Positions 35,001 through 49,900 of a stretch of DNA of 64,000 bases are shown here, in pieces; within the stretch, counting starts at the first letter, position 1, and each line of letters starts with the position of its first letter. Source of the DNA: Lutjanus erythropterus. Taxonomy: Eukaryota; Chordata; Actinopteri; Lutjaniformes; Lutjanidae. The stretch is from positions 4,042,837 through 4,106,836 of the forward strand of contig CM034600.1 in the NCBI GenBank assembly GCA_020091685.1, written 5' to 3'. Under the pieces are notes generated by a model, which was given only the letters and a program-made list of their open reading frames with translations, did no database searches and was not told the DNA's origin. The translations under genes and the position numbers were made by a program.

Positions 35001-38000
35001 GCATGCTCACCAGCTAGCCCTGCCTGGTCCTGTCTTGTAATTATGGCTGACACCCTCTGGTGGGTTGGTCGATTTGTAGGTTGTTAAGCTCTTGTTCCAC
35101 CAAATTCTCATTGTTTCGACAGCTGCTGGTGTTACTTTAATAAGGAGAAAAGCGCTTCTTGATTCTTTATTGCACTGGTGCAGCGCTTCTGCGGACCTGA
35201 TGTATTTTATTTTTGAGAGACAGGCTATTTACTGAACATTAAATCTGCTCCAGAGTAATTTACACCACATCAGAGAAGCAGCACAAATCACTACATCAGC
35301 CCCCAGCCTCACAGTACAGAAGAGACAAGTTGATAAAAAGTTCAAGTTCAAGTTCAATGATGGATAAATACCAGCCATCTCTGACCTGATTTCAAACATG
35401 AAAGCTGCAAGTTTTGCCATGTTGACATTGTTTTAGTGTTAAGCTGTGTTTGACAGGATCTGGCTGGCTCTGCTCTTTGACTCTTGTTGCCGCTGTGTGT
35501 GTATGTGTGTGTTGCTGCTGTATGCAATGCTAATGTACTTGATAGACATACGCTTGACACACATTATAGCTATGTGTGAAAAATAAATGGTCAAACTGCA
35601 GTAATTCATGTTCATGGCCACAATGTAATCTGGATTACGTTATGCATAGCTTAAGATTTGTCATCATGTATGTGATCCAACTGCTTATCTCAATGAACCA
35701 ACTCTCAATATGTTGCCAAACAGTAGTGGCACATTAATTAGCATTTTCGTTTAAGTAATGCATTACTGTCCACATGGGTCATAAAAAGTTTTTAAGTTAG
35801 CAACAATGACGCTATACTTTAGAGACTGATGTTGTTGTTACCACTTACTTCTTACCTTTTTGACTTTTAACCAGCAGATATAGGCACAGCTTATGCGATG
35901 AAAGAACCCACCATATTTGAGGTGAAAGTGGATGGTTAATTTTAATATTACTCCAGGAAGTGATATGTCCTGAAGGTTGAGCTGAGGCTGTGGTGGACAG
36001 ACAAAATTTATCTTAGTTGCATCTAAACTTGTCATTCACACAATGAGTCAGGATATATGAGTAATAGTTTCTCCCAGTTTCAAAGACTTTGTTTTTATTT
36101 GTTTTATTGCTACAGGTCACAGACCAATTGTAATAACAGCTTATGTTATGCAGCTTGTTAAAAAGCACTCTCAGACACCCCCACACCTTTAATTATCTAA
36201 TGGCAGACAAGCAGCAATTATGGCGCAGTGCTGCAGCATGTTAAGAGGAAAAAGGAAGGAAGGATAGAAGGCAGGAAGAGAGGAAGAAATGAATATAGAG
36301 ACAAAGGAAGTTAGGAAGGAAAGATGCAATTAATTTGATGAATTATTTTCTTGAGATATTTCTGCTCCAGATTTTTTTGTCATCTTGAAGCCCAGTAATT
36401 ACACACAGAACCACACACATATACACTCTAAGGTCTAATAAAACATCTTGGCTTGTAAATGTGGACCAGCTGTCTCATATACCTTTATTTGACACGAGAA
36501 TTCCCCAAATAGCCTTCATGTTGTTGTTAACTGTGCAGTGTAACACTCACCTGAGGTAGCATCATGTTGATTTCTATATCACAAAGATTTCTTTTTTTAT
36601 TGTATACCAGAGTTGGGCAATATGTGAAAATTTTCCAAATGATCATCGTCAGCCTATCCATCAGCGATTGGTGATATCATCATTGCCCTTCCCACCTCCT
36701 CCTGTTCTCTCCAGTCTGAGCTTGGAGATATGCGTAAGCAGCAAATTCACTATGTTACTCATGCTGCATACGGTCACTACGTCCAATAGAAATAAACTCA
36801 CAAAGTGTCTAGAAATTACATGTTCTCACACTTATTTTCCATTTTAAATGGAGAAATACAACCGTTCACCTTCTGAAGTCAACTTTCTCTCTTTTACCAA
36901 ACTAAGACAGCCTTAAAAAAAAACATGTAAAACTCATCAAAACTGTCTTTGTTAGTCCGTCCACTCTTCCAACAATCACCAACTCTGGTTTGGTCAAAAT
37001 AAATCCTCACTTTAGCATGTGAAAAGAATATAAATAGTCTGACTGCAGGCTGTTTTCCTCTCACTCGTCACCCAGTTCAGCTCACTCATGGTCGGCTGAG
37101 TGGGTGTGAACTGCACCGCTGGATGAGAGCGCGGTGCAGAGCAGAGGCTGTCACTCTGCAGACTATTACATTAACAAAATAAAATGACAAATATCACCCT
37201 AAAAATTGGCCAAAAAAGCAATCAGTGATGGATTCAGCCGCCTAACCCTAATGTTTACATGATTTTAAGTTAAGGAGCTTAAACTCCCAAACATGAGTGT
37301 ATGATGTGGTCATCTCATGTAAGCTTCTGCAGATAACTGGAGGGAAACGAGAAATCCTCAAACGTTGTCTGACAGATATGTTTTCTCTTGTGCTCTTTCC
37401 CTTGGCCCCACAAGGAAACACAGGGTCATCATCAGTTCAAATTAAAGTTTAAAAAATGACTTCATACACTGTCACATGCAGTACTCCCCTGTGTATTGTA
37501 AATTATACTCAAAGTATCTGACCTTTGCCTTTGGCCACACAGAAGTTACCCTCTTCTCTCTTAGACAGGAAAGAAATTTCAACATTTAAGAGTAAGACAC
37601 AATATAATTACGTTAATTATAATTAACCTCACTGTTGGTCAGAGGTTTACATACAAGCATTCATCCTCAAGAACTCAAATGCTCTCAGATGTGTGTTCAG
37701 TCAAGAAAACAGAGGCACACAGCCATTAGACTGATATCAATAAATAACAGGAGGCGTGCAGGGAAACACAAACACACCAGATGCATGTTTCAACTAATGA
37801 CAAGTCCCACGTGTGCGATAGTTTTCTCCTCTAAGTGTAGCCAGATTTTCTTCATCAGAGGCTCTGATGAGCACCTACAGCAAACACATCTGCACACTGT
37901 TCTGAGCTGCATGTCTCCCTGAGCAGCTGCTGAGCACCAGGGCAAACACACAACGCAGTAATCACTAACCAGACCCGCTGCAGCTCACTCTCTTCGACTG

Positions 38001-41000
38001 AGTAACTGACGGACGTGCTGGTTGACCGACAGGCTGCACCCAACATCTGTTGGCCATGTGTGCCTCTCATCTGGTGGGTTTCATGAGCTTCAGGCAACAC
38101 GGCAAACCAGTAGCCAGCTTCAGAGGGGAATTTTATAGATTTATACAATTTATACCATTGCCCCATTGTTTGTATCGGGGACTTTAAGGAGAAACCATTT
38201 TCAAAGATAATCTGAAGATACAAACTCACAACCCTTTGATTATAAGCCTGCATTTTCCCAGGGTGAACATAGAAATCAGATATGATTTTATACTGATCTC
38301 TATTAAAATGTTAGTGAATCATCAGTAACTGTAGACATGTGAGAATGAAGGCTGGGCAGAAGCAGGGTGGGCAATGAATGGGCTTCACATGTCTGCTGTA
38401 CCACTAAGTTAAGAACAAACATCGCTCTGTCCATCCAGCTCCACTCTCTACTCTCCACCTGTTGCTGATGATATTCAGTGTTTCCTGTCCAACATGCAGT
38501 GATTCAGATGTCTCTGGGATGGCACAGGAATGTGAATGTCTCCTCCAGTGGGACCAGCTGCCTCCCTTGTTAATCTGACAGCCTGTGTAATGGCCAGCGT
38601 CTGGCCCCACTTAAAGAAACCCTCTGTCTGTTAGACAGAAGCGCAGCCGGTCACTGACAAACTCAGAAACAGCTTAGAAAGAGTCACAGATCAGACTAAA
38701 TTTAAAATGAATGCAGTCTAAATATACAAAAAGCGATAAGTAGCTGCAAATAGGCTCTCTTTCCTGTGTTTTTGAATAAATGAAGAATTTTCAAATACAA
38801 ATTTAAACAGGTCTGTTCCATCATGTTCTTTCAGATGAATTTAATATTTAATACAAATTCTCTGAAACCAGAGAACTCGTGTATAATAATGAAATGTCAT
38901 TTAAATTCAATATATTCATGTTATTAAAAAATCCAAATAATTATTTCTTGGTAAAAGCGAGTTTGAAAAGATTAATCTCAAGTTTTCTTTCAAGGGTGTT
39001 TTCTTCAAAGCCAACAAGGGGAATTCTCGTTGCAGTGTTTTGAACCAGGTGTAGAAATTTGATCAGGTCCTACCAAAGGCCTTTGAACATATCATTACAG
39101 TAATCAATAATCAGTGTAATAGTTGTCCCATGAGAGAAATGGTGTGACTTATACCTAGCAATGTTTTTGTTCTCCTAAAATGCTGGCTCAGGTATCAGTG
39201 AGTATGCATATCTATGCACTGATATGATATCATGCAGTTTATTAGCCACAGAACGGGACCTTTGCTGCTTCCCAGCAGGAACCAGACCTTCAGTAGTGAT
39301 ACTGATGCAAACTTGAGCTAAACTATGTTGTACTTTCAGTAGTATATCAAGTGCTGAAATAATTTCAATTTCATTTTAAGTAAGAAGTTTATGTGGAATG
39401 GGCTTCGGTACTGTTAACATTTCTTAATATAACTTTCTGTTTTGAATTTTCACTTATCCCTCCTTAAATAGTACAAGGTCAGCAATCATTTTTACAAGCG
39501 AGGCCCTAGATGCTGATTAAGGAAGGGAGGATGAAAGAAGTGAGGAAAGTGAATGGCAGGGCAGAGAGGGGAGTTGGAGCTGCTGAGGTGCACTAAGCAT
39601 TAAAAGAGAAGAGAGACTGGAGGCAGGAGCTGAATAATAAAGAGGCGAGGAGGGAGGAGAACAGCTGGATGTTTGGCTGTGGGAGTTGACCATCCATCAG
39701 CTAAGTGCAGAGCAAAGAGATGACGGAGACACGGTGAGGGGAGAATGTAAACTAATTAGCTAGGAGGAGTTAAGAATAAAAGGCTGTTGACTTTTCTCTG
39801 CCCCGGTTTTAAAGTAGCTGTCTGATGGTGAGTGCTAAACGCATCTGTGCCGCCTCCCAGTCCCACACTCACTCAGGTCAGGTATGCAGCTCATTGCCTG
39901 TCTCAAAATGATGCTATTCTTGTCTTCTCACTGTCAAAGGCAAGCTGATACTGGATCTGTCTGACCATGCTGTCATTTTAATATTCTTGGCAATGTGTTG
40001 AGTTTAACTCTTAACCTGCCTCCTGTCTGAGCAAATGTGTGTGTATCCATGTGTCCATCTGTTTGTTTGTTTGTCTTGGTTTCCTTCATTGTTTACGCTG
40101 GTAGATTTGACAGCAAACTGTGTCTCGCCAGCCGGTCCCAGAAGAATGTGTCAAGTTTATGCCACATCCGACATCCTTGACACATATATAGCTTGTAGGA
40201 GTTAGTTACCCAGTGTGATGAGATGGATACAGATGGGTGACAAATCATAGGAAAGACAAACATAAAAGAAAGCCACCACAAGCTTCTAGAACAGCAAAGA
40301 AGTCCCTGAACCATTCTTATAAAATATATTTCTTCATTGGCATGGGGTTTTGATGATGTAGTGGAGAGTGAAGTCTAACATACTGGTCTGGCAACTCCAC
40401 GCACAACAAAAACTGGGGTTCACTTTCACAGAAGGTATTTGAAGGTATTTGAAAGTAAATGTATCAGTTACCTTTTGTATAGGTTGTATGTATGTATGGT
40501 TGTCACAAAATGCACATCTGGTTTGGGAACCACTGCATCATATGATGATACTGTGTCCGTATCACTGTCTAAATAACACACAAGCAGTCTTAGCACTGGG
40601 TACTGTAAAATGTCAGCATTTTTACCAGTTGATGAAAGATGACATGGGAATAAAGGAGCAGTGGTGGTCTTGTATTGTAGGAAGTGCAGTTGGCCATTAT
40701 AGTACAGTGTCCCATTGCAAGAAGAATTATACTATCAAACTACAATTATTTTCAAACATAACAGTGCATAAGTTACTTAAACAAACAACTAATGGTTAGG
40801 ATCATGCTTTATTATATTTTGTAGTTTTAAACAATATGTTCAACTTTTAGACAAGAAAAAGCCTTGAGCATGAGGACTAACCTCAAACTTAACGAAAAAT
40901 CATACAATTGCTATCGACATAGTCTACCCCGCAGGAATCTCCATCTGTATTGTGACTAACAATACAATGAACAAACAGAGCAGGCCTGGTCTGTTTCCCT

Positions 41001-43880
41001 GATTGTGGACTTTTTTTCCCCTCTCTGCATCGCCTGCAGTAGCCTTATTTAAAGAAAATAAAATACAAGTGAATTTTGTCACACGCTGGCACTTTTGATT
41101 GGAACCTTTTAAAAAGTTTGGTGCATGCCACCTTTGTGTACTGTTTACTGACTGTTCAAAAGCAGAGAGGAAATCAAAGGCAGGGATGAAAGCTGGGAAT
41201 AAAAGCAGAGCTCACCTGGGGAGAAGGGGGCGGGGGTGGAATTCATTTGGGGGAATGAAACTCGGATGCCCTGCAGACTGCGCCGTGCTCCGTATCACTG
41301 CCTCTGACAGTTAAAGCATTGCCTCATGTGGAAGACTTGTTGGCTCAGAGTCAGATTTCACTGTCCTTTGGCATGAGCATAATGATATCATGTCTTTTTT
41401 AACTGTTTGCCCTGAATAGGTTAACAACAGTGGGCACTTTGTCATAAGCTTGATGACCTAAACATCTTTACTGCTGCCACAGTAATACAAAGAAAAAACA
41501 CTGGTCTTTGTGGTGTAAAATTAAGATAGTGTATGTATAATACTAAAAGCAACTCAACAATAAACCATTAATGTTGTGTATAGCTACAAGTGGTTAAACA
41601 AGCAGAATAGTGCACGATATGGTGCAGGGCTACAGTGCATAGCCTGCTTTTACAGGCTAATGGCTGGTTGAACAGCAGTGCTTTGTGAGCTGAGACCCCC
41701 CCACATACACTCACACACACACAAACGCACACCAGCAGCACCACGGCAGCCCCCTTCTCTTCTCTCAGCTGTCAGCCTGCATTCCTCTCTGCCTTTCCAT
41801 TTATGGCTACAGAAGAAAGAAAGGGAAAAAGAAGAGGGAGAGAAACTGATTTATAACCACTGTATCACCTCTGTCCTCAAAGTACAATATTAACTTTTCA
41901 TCAGAGAGAGTAACAAGTCATACTTAAAACGTCCCCTCAGCTGGTCAACTGCCTGCCCGCTTTTCACCCACATTGAGTCAAGCCATCTGGACAGACATCA
42001 CAGGCCTGAACTTCCACTGATTACTTCGACAAATTGTTTCAGAATCATTTTCAGCTTATCTTGTAAGCTGCAGTTCTAGTACTCAGCCTCACCTCGTATT
42101 CACAGCAAAATAATTTAATAATAAATAAAATAAAATAAAATAAAATACACCCCTAAACATGACAACTGAAACAGGAATAATTTGACATTTTGGGAAATGC
42201 ACTTGGAAGGTTACACTGATACAACAGATGTTGTCTTGATTAGAATTCAATGAGAAGATTGATACCTCTTTCAAACAGTGACTGTGTGTTATATATGACA
42301 CAAGACCAGTTGACAGTTTATAGCATTAGCTTAGCATAAAGACTGACAGCTGTGGAAAAAGTTAGCCTGGCTCTGTCCTGTCTTGTTTATTCAAGGGACC
42401 AATGCATAAAATTTAGGGGCAGGATATCTGTAGAATATGGCAGAAATGGAATAGGTATATTTTGATTTGTGTATAATCACCGGAAAATAAGAATGGATAT
42501 GTTTTTGTTGCCTTAGAATGAGGCCTTATATCTGCAGGGGGATGGGGTCCTCTTCCATTGACATGGCCTCTTTGATGTACCATGTTTCTACAGTGGCCTA
42601 GAATGGACAAACTGGTTTTGAGGATCTTCAGGAGGAGGATGTGGTCTGGTGCATTATCAAGTGGACTGACAATGCATCTCTGTAACGCTTGTTTTTGTAC
42701 GATGGACTGGATTTGTTTGCTAAATTATCAAACTTTCCCCTCAGCTCAGTTGATCCTCTCTTCTCAGAAGTTCATTCAATCATGTCTTTGTGGCACTGGC
42801 ACATCAGGATGCGTTTAAATAAGTCTCTGGCTTGGCCAGTGTTAGATGTGTGTCAAATGACTGTCATAAATAGTCTATTTTTCCAGGGATTCACACCAGG
42901 CTCAAAATCAAACCCACCACTGCTTATGTGCACAGAGTTTTGCTTTACATTGCCCAAAAGGAATTCAGAATGTCAGCACACTGGTGTGTAAAAACCATAT
43001 TGACATTAAAGACGCAGAGGAGAAAATGGCAGTATCCTCTTGGGCAGTGCAGGGGGGTCACCAAGGCTACTGTGGCTGCAGGCCATATCATTTTTTGAGG
43101 GGCATAAGGGTGGCCCCTGTGAAATTCCCGTCCTGCTACCAGATGATAGATATCATCCATTTATCTCTCCTTCATCCCTCCCTCCCTCCGCTATGCTCTG
43201 GGTTCCTCCCTGGTTTCCATCAAGGCAGCAGTGGTCTGATCACTGTCAGCTATGCAACTCATGTAGACTCCACCATCACCCTGCCTGGCCTGTTCATTAC
43301 AGCTTCAGTGTGAGAATTACATGAAATGTATCATCACATGCATACTTCACATGATTTATCATTTGATGCTTGGACTAATGATCTGGATTCTAATATGTAC
43401 CTTCTTAAAGGGACAAATACACATTTTTTTCCTTTTTTCCATCTAGATAGTTTTAGTGTAAGTTTTGGAGGTATCAACATAAGAGATTATTTTTCTTAAC
43501 TCTTATAGAATGCAAGTAGATGGCACTCGGCTTGTGGTGCTCAAAGTGCCAGAAAAATACATTTGATAAATTCAACATCACTGTCTCCTTCCAGGATTCA
43601 TGACCTGGTTACTCAAGATAAACCACAAACCTTGTTGTGAGCTATTTCATGTAGGAACTATTTTCTTACTATTAAAAAGAAAGTAGTTCCTACATAAAAC
43701 TTCTCACACGACTGTTTCATTGTCGTGGTGATGTCAGCTCAACTCATGTTATAAATTTGGGTGTAAAGCCTGTGTTGTAAACAAACACAGACAGAAACAC
43801 CAGAGATAAAAGACAACAAAAAACCTAGTGATTATACAGTACGACACATCAGACGTCTGCTTTGCTCCTCCACCCTCCCT

Positions 43881-43947
<67 letters not shown>

Positions 43948-46900
43948 CACACACACTCTCAGACCTTTGAGTGCGTGCCAACAGTTTCCAGAGTAGATAT
44001 CAGGTTGTGTCTGGATGGGTCTCCCCACTGTCTGTACAAAGGCTCTGTGCTGTGTCTCTCTTCTTTTTCTCTCACCCAACTGACCTGCTTTGTTTGTGTT
44101 TCTTCACACTCTCTTCCTCTCTCGCCAGATAAAGGATTAGGGAACGACGTCAAGTCTATTTTATCACCATTATGTCAGTCATTGTCTGTGTGATAATGAC
44201 AAATATAAAGCAGCTCAGATTGTTACCTTACCCCCGAACAAATCCTCTAATAGGGGTCTTTTGTGTTGTCACAAGCACATACATGATGCTTACATTCACT
44301 TGAAAGTAGGAACATGTGTGCAAGGTTATGTACTTGATGGGTTTTAGTGTCAGTTAGGTGCCCTGAATGCTAGTCTGGTCCTCCATACTCAAGGCGTGTG
44401 TGTGTGACCTACAGTATGTTAACCTCATATCTGCTTATTGCTCACTTGGCTGGCACCAACCTGAGACTTGTCCAGATGCCAGGCAAACACAGGTTTCCTC
44501 TGGAGTCAGTCTCAAGATGTCATGTGAAATCCTCCTCTGCACTGTTCCCAGCAGGCTCCCTATATACAGCTGGTCATATAGCAGTGTCAGGCTGTGATAA
44601 TGCTCTGTCTTTGCCTACCTTAATCAGTGAGTGGAGACCTGCAGAGAGCATCTAGGTGCTGGCAGGTCCAGCAACCGGTCTCCTTGTGTGCCTGTCAGCA
44701 TTAAAAATTTCTGAAATCTCATTAACTAATGTCAGTGTGTAGGCAGTGTAGCCGCACAGTTGAAAGCTGATATCATGGCAGGTTCACAATGTTAAGATTT
44801 ATTCAGTAACAATCTATTAATATTAGTGAAGTGAAATGAAAGACAGGTACCTTTATTCATTATGTGATGTCTGCTTTTTGATTTGAGAAATAATGGCACT
44901 GTCACAGTGGTATAACCAGGGGTACAAGGTATGCTATATTACTTGGTAGCATAGTATATATAGATAACATAGAATATTTAAGTACTCAAGGTTTTGAAGT
45001 TGTTAAAAGCTTTCAGATGCTAATTATCAAGATTCAAGATTCAGTCATTTATTGCCATATCAATCCTTGGTGCGCTCCACCAACCAACAAAAAATAACAT
45101 ATGACAAATAATCACAAAGTACACTCAAGAACAGATTGCACTACAGCTAGTCTAACACACCGGATGCATGCTGCTGGTATAAGTCTTGCTATTGGTCCCA
45201 TACTTCAAGCGGCATTGTAGCATCTGCTATCTACATTTTCAAAGTTCCCGGGAAACAAGAACAACCTCCTAGTTGCAACCTACACACTGAAATTAGCACC
45301 TGGGATGCTAACGGTACCAATGTAAACAAGCCAACAGCTGTTGCCTTTTCTTTTGCAGTCCACCAAACCAAGTTCCCCCTCAATACTATTTTGCAACAGC
45401 ACCATTGCTGCATCTTGGGCTTTGTGCTACACAAGGTGTTTGTGATTGGTTTAAAGAAATCCAAACAAGGCAAGGCGTTTTTTTCCTCTATAGCAGAATC
45501 TGTATGTGTGAAGCCAGACCTTCTCACATAGCCATACTCGCATAGCCAGAGGCCTGTGAGTCCTCTCCACAGAAACTACCAGGTTGCACTGCTGTGCTTC
45601 TACGGTAGTCCAAAACAGACAAAACAGAGCTTAGAGCTTAGCCTTTAGGCTCTAGCAATTAAAACATGACAACAACTCAATAAACACTTCACCTTTTCAG
45701 ACCGAAGAGGGTCACAGTGTCTGCTTGTAAAGAACCCAGAGCTAACGTTAGCTGCCAGCCTGACACACAGTGTGGCTAATGTTAGCAGCAGCAGCTCTGC
45801 TTGCAGGTTTATGTCCGTGTATGTGCTTAATGTGGTCACACGTTTCTCCAGTCGAGTGAATATATATCATCTTATTCTGTCACAGTCTACATTCATCTGT
45901 CCAACTTTGCTGATATAAACATCCAGGGTTGCCAGAGTGATCGGTTCATTGGTGAGGGGGGCTGCCGTCTGACAGTGCTGCAGACCCAACTAGTGGCGGG
46001 TGGATGCATAAAATCTTAGAGGCAACAGATAACTGGCATCGTGCATGAATGAAATATTGCTAAATATTTTAAACAACTTGTATTTCTGGTGCTGTCATTT
46101 AATTGTATAGTCGACTAATTGTGCGCATCACCAGTACTGCAGATCAATTTACTCAGCACAGAACAGATTTAAAGGTCCAGTGTGTAGGATTTAGGGCATC
46201 TATTGGCAGAATATGTCAGAAATTTAATAAAATAACCAGAAGTATGTTTTCATTAGTGTGTCATCACCTGAAACTGCAGCAAGCACCCTCGAGTGAGGCA
46301 CAAAGCCCCCAGATGCTCAAGTGAAACTGTGTGTTTTATGATATGTAGCTCCTAGGTTTGAATATTTACAACTGTGTTAATATAAAGCAGACTGATGCAA
46401 GACAGGAATAAACGTCTCATTTGTATATTTGGGGTGATGTGAATATCTCTTGTTTTCCAAGTTTGCTGAATTTGATGCTCTTTGTAGGAGTGTTTTGTAG
46501 CTGTTCCATGTTGCCATGTTGACTGCATACATATGGAGGGAGGATTAAAAACACCTGTTGTGGACAGACAGTAGATTGACAGCAGGACCCCTGGGTCTCC
46601 ACTCTCCTCTTCATACCAGTTTTCTCATAGCAACACACGGAAACAACAGGTCCCAGAGGCACGTAGGAGGAGAGATTCACGTCAAGATGTCCAGTGGAAT
46701 GTGTGACGGCTGCTGCTGGTTGTCATGAAAGTTTATAAGGTTTATTTCAACTCCCACACATAGCCCGGCTATTCAGTCACACCAAGGCTCCGGTGCTATA
46801 TCGTAGAATGACACACTCAATCTCTGGTTCAAAACTATAAAACAAGCTGTTCAATTGTGAAGATTAAACTATGAGTAAATAATCAGTCATTCATTTTTAT

Positions 46901-49900
46901 GATGTTACACTTCCAGCTGGTGCTGTCTTAGCTAACCTCTGTTTGACCTGCAATGGTTAGTTCCCAGATTTAGCCTGTAGCTGGGGCCTCTTGTGAGATC
47001 AGTTGTTTGGGACCCCTGCAGACAGCAGAGCCTGTTAACCTGTAGGGTTGCCTTGAGATAATCCCCCCTCCCACTGAATGTTGTCTCAACATTGAATCGG
47101 TTCTTGATCAAGCAGTAGCTGTCTAGTTGAGGCCAGCGTCCAGCTTAATAAGCCCTTCATACCCTGCAGTCTGTGACTTTTATGAAGCTTCTGCACAAGA
47201 CGTTTGTCTAAAATATTTTTCCCATGAGCTATAAACCATGAGAAATTTGAGACCAACAGACCAAAATGACCTTTTGACCACAAAGACAATCACATACATT
47301 TAGCAGTTTCTGCCTAATAAAAAAAGTGTTTTTTCTCAAATAAAATGGCTTACACGTGACACATACTGTGTCATTAAAATGGCAACATCCATTCATGATA
47401 GAAGTTAGCTTTCATGAGCTCACATAAAACAAATGAAAAGCTACAACATTTTCTAATTAGATGGCATCTTTCTGAAAAGATGTAGTCTTGCCTTCACAAA
47501 ACCTTCCTTCAACCATTATTCTAGTCTGGATCATATCTGAACATCTACAGTCCGGTGGAACTAGCTGGTAGCCTGCTAGTGTTGGGAGATGTGTTAAAAT
47601 TCTCCACTTTGAGCCCAACAATTGGTAATTAATGATGTATTTGTGCATGTGTTTGTGTCTGTGTGCGTGTGTGTCCCAAACAAAGTAAAACTCACCAAAT
47701 TTGTCTTGCTTAGTCTTTCAGGTGTTCCAACAATCATGAAATCTGTTTTGGTCAAAATAAATCCCTAATTTAGATGTAGAAATATTCTGGCTTTATGCTG
47801 TTTTCCTCTCACTCAGACTTCGGCTCAGTGGGTGTGTGGTGTGCACCTGAATGAGAGTTTGTCACTGAGCAGTGGCTCTCACCTATTCTTTAGAGGCAGA
47901 CCATTAATTTAGCAAAATAAAATGACAAAAAATGGCAATATAATCAGCCAACAAAACAACCATCAATGACTGATCACTGATATTTTTGTCTGATCACCCA
48001 ACACTATAGCCTACTATTCTACTATATTATAGGTTCTATAAAAATGACTACAAACCATAAACCAAATCTATTTAAACAAAATAATTCATACACATAGAAC
48101 AGATATTCAATCTTGTAGAGTGTAGAGATTTGCTAAAATATAAGGTGTTGCTGTGATGAAGTTCCCCTTGTTATATCCCTTGCATTTGCCTCTTTGTTCA
48201 CTATGCCACATGATATCATTGAGGGACAAAGGACAGCGAGGATGCATGATAATATCAGCATGTCGTTGGTATTGTCTGACGTAGGCTTTAAAATGACATA
48301 TGTGTATCAGCTCGAAATGAACATTTCTGCCACTATGACAGTCCGATGAGATGACACTTAATATGCACACATGACACAAATGTGTCTGTGGTGTGGAGGT
48401 AGTTTTCTTATTTTGCCCACTGAATTTATGCCTACATCGATCAGGCAGAAAGGCCATCACGATAAGAGTGCATAATTATATACAAATTCCTCTACAGGAG
48501 GGACTTCATGTTTCCTGTAATTAGGTGAAAAAATATGTGCCCAAAATTAGTTATTAGTTATTAGTTAAATTAGTTAAATATTCAATCCGTTATTGTGCAT
48601 TTTCAAAAAACATTGAAGAACTGATTCAAATTCCCCGGTCAGGTTACTGTAACAGAATAAAGTTAACTCAGACAAACGCACAAATTTAGCTCTCGAGTTT
48701 CCTGTAGTTTCACTTCCCATCCTGGAGTCTCTTCCTTAGGAAGCGATAAGAGCTTTTGATGTCTCTTTTTTAAGGACAGAAAGGCGGGTACTGATTCCAC
48801 GTTGACTTTGTTTGCCAACACAAGCTGGTGAATGGTTACTGTATTAGGAAATGATGCCACTCTGCACTGCTGTTTCCTGCTCATTGTAATTAATTTCCTG
48901 TTTCCCCCCCGTCCAGTCCTGGCTGCTGCTGTCGGCCAGGAGCCTGACCACAGCCATGGCTGTGCCCATGGCAGCTGTTACCCAGCAACAGGGGACTTGC
49001 TGGTTGGACGAGAGAAGAACCTGAAGGCCTCATCCACATGCGGGATGAGGAGGAAAGAGCCCTACTGCATTGTCAGTCATCTGCAGGTCAGAGTGTGTGT
49101 ATGTGTGTGTGAGACCACATCTGTGGTTCTGTTTCTCATTGACCCCTGCAGTCTTTCACCTTTGACCATGTGACCTTTTCTTGTCCTGCTGCAGGATGAG
49201 AAGAAGTGTTTCGACTGTGACTCTAGACGGCCGTATGACCCGGTGTACAACACCATCAATCACCGGATAGAGAACGTCATCACCACCTTCAAACCTCACC
49301 GCAAGAAGTCCTGGTGGCAGTCTGAGAATGGTGAGGAGACTTTGTGTTCACTTTTTCTCTGCACTGCACTGCACTGGAATCTCTGTGCACACTGTATCAA
49401 AATAACAAATATAAATGGTTATTATAACACGGGCAATCACACAATCAGCACTTATGATGATACTTATGGTATGATCAGCAAAACCCAGTTTCTCGATAAA
49501 CAGTTTCCTACAAAGTCTCCTTTATAAACTATAAATTAAAGCTTTAATGGTTAATAAACCATCTATTAATGCATAGTCATATGCCGCAATAAAGCGTGCA
49601 ATTATACAAGTAAACTATTGAATCAAAAGTTATAATGAAGGGTTCATAATTGACATATTAAGCATTAGTAAATTATCTTAACATTAATAAAACCATTATT
49701 TGCAACTTTCAAACTCTTTATAAAAGGTGCCTTATTAAAAAGTGGTACCCTATATTTCTTTTGTCAGTTTAACAGGGCACTACATACATCACTGTTGTGT
49801 TAAGGCCACTCATTTCGAATATATATCATATATTTTGCCCTCTTTTAAAATAATTCTCTGATAAATTTTCTTAAGAAAGAGACTGATTAGAAATATCTTC

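Larger units (their letters stand above)
29092..48916 (+). other. First coding intron of lamb1 (19.8 kb), no nested gene seen
   Basis: Starts GTAAGTG and ends in a C-rich tract with CCAG. No reading frame in it has recognisable domains or credible splice sites on either strand. It is filled with repeats, listed separately: foldback copies at 29423 and 43405, MITEs at 30211, 34858, 36600 and 47680, and microsatellites. The purine-rich tract 34090-34400 and GC-richer patches at 39480-39900 and 41160-41320 are possible regulatory DNA. Confidence 0.6.

Noticed and set aside
37855..38253. Minus-strand frame of 132 codons inside the lamb1 intron.
   Set aside because: No motif, no codon bias seen, no splice context; an open frame by chance.
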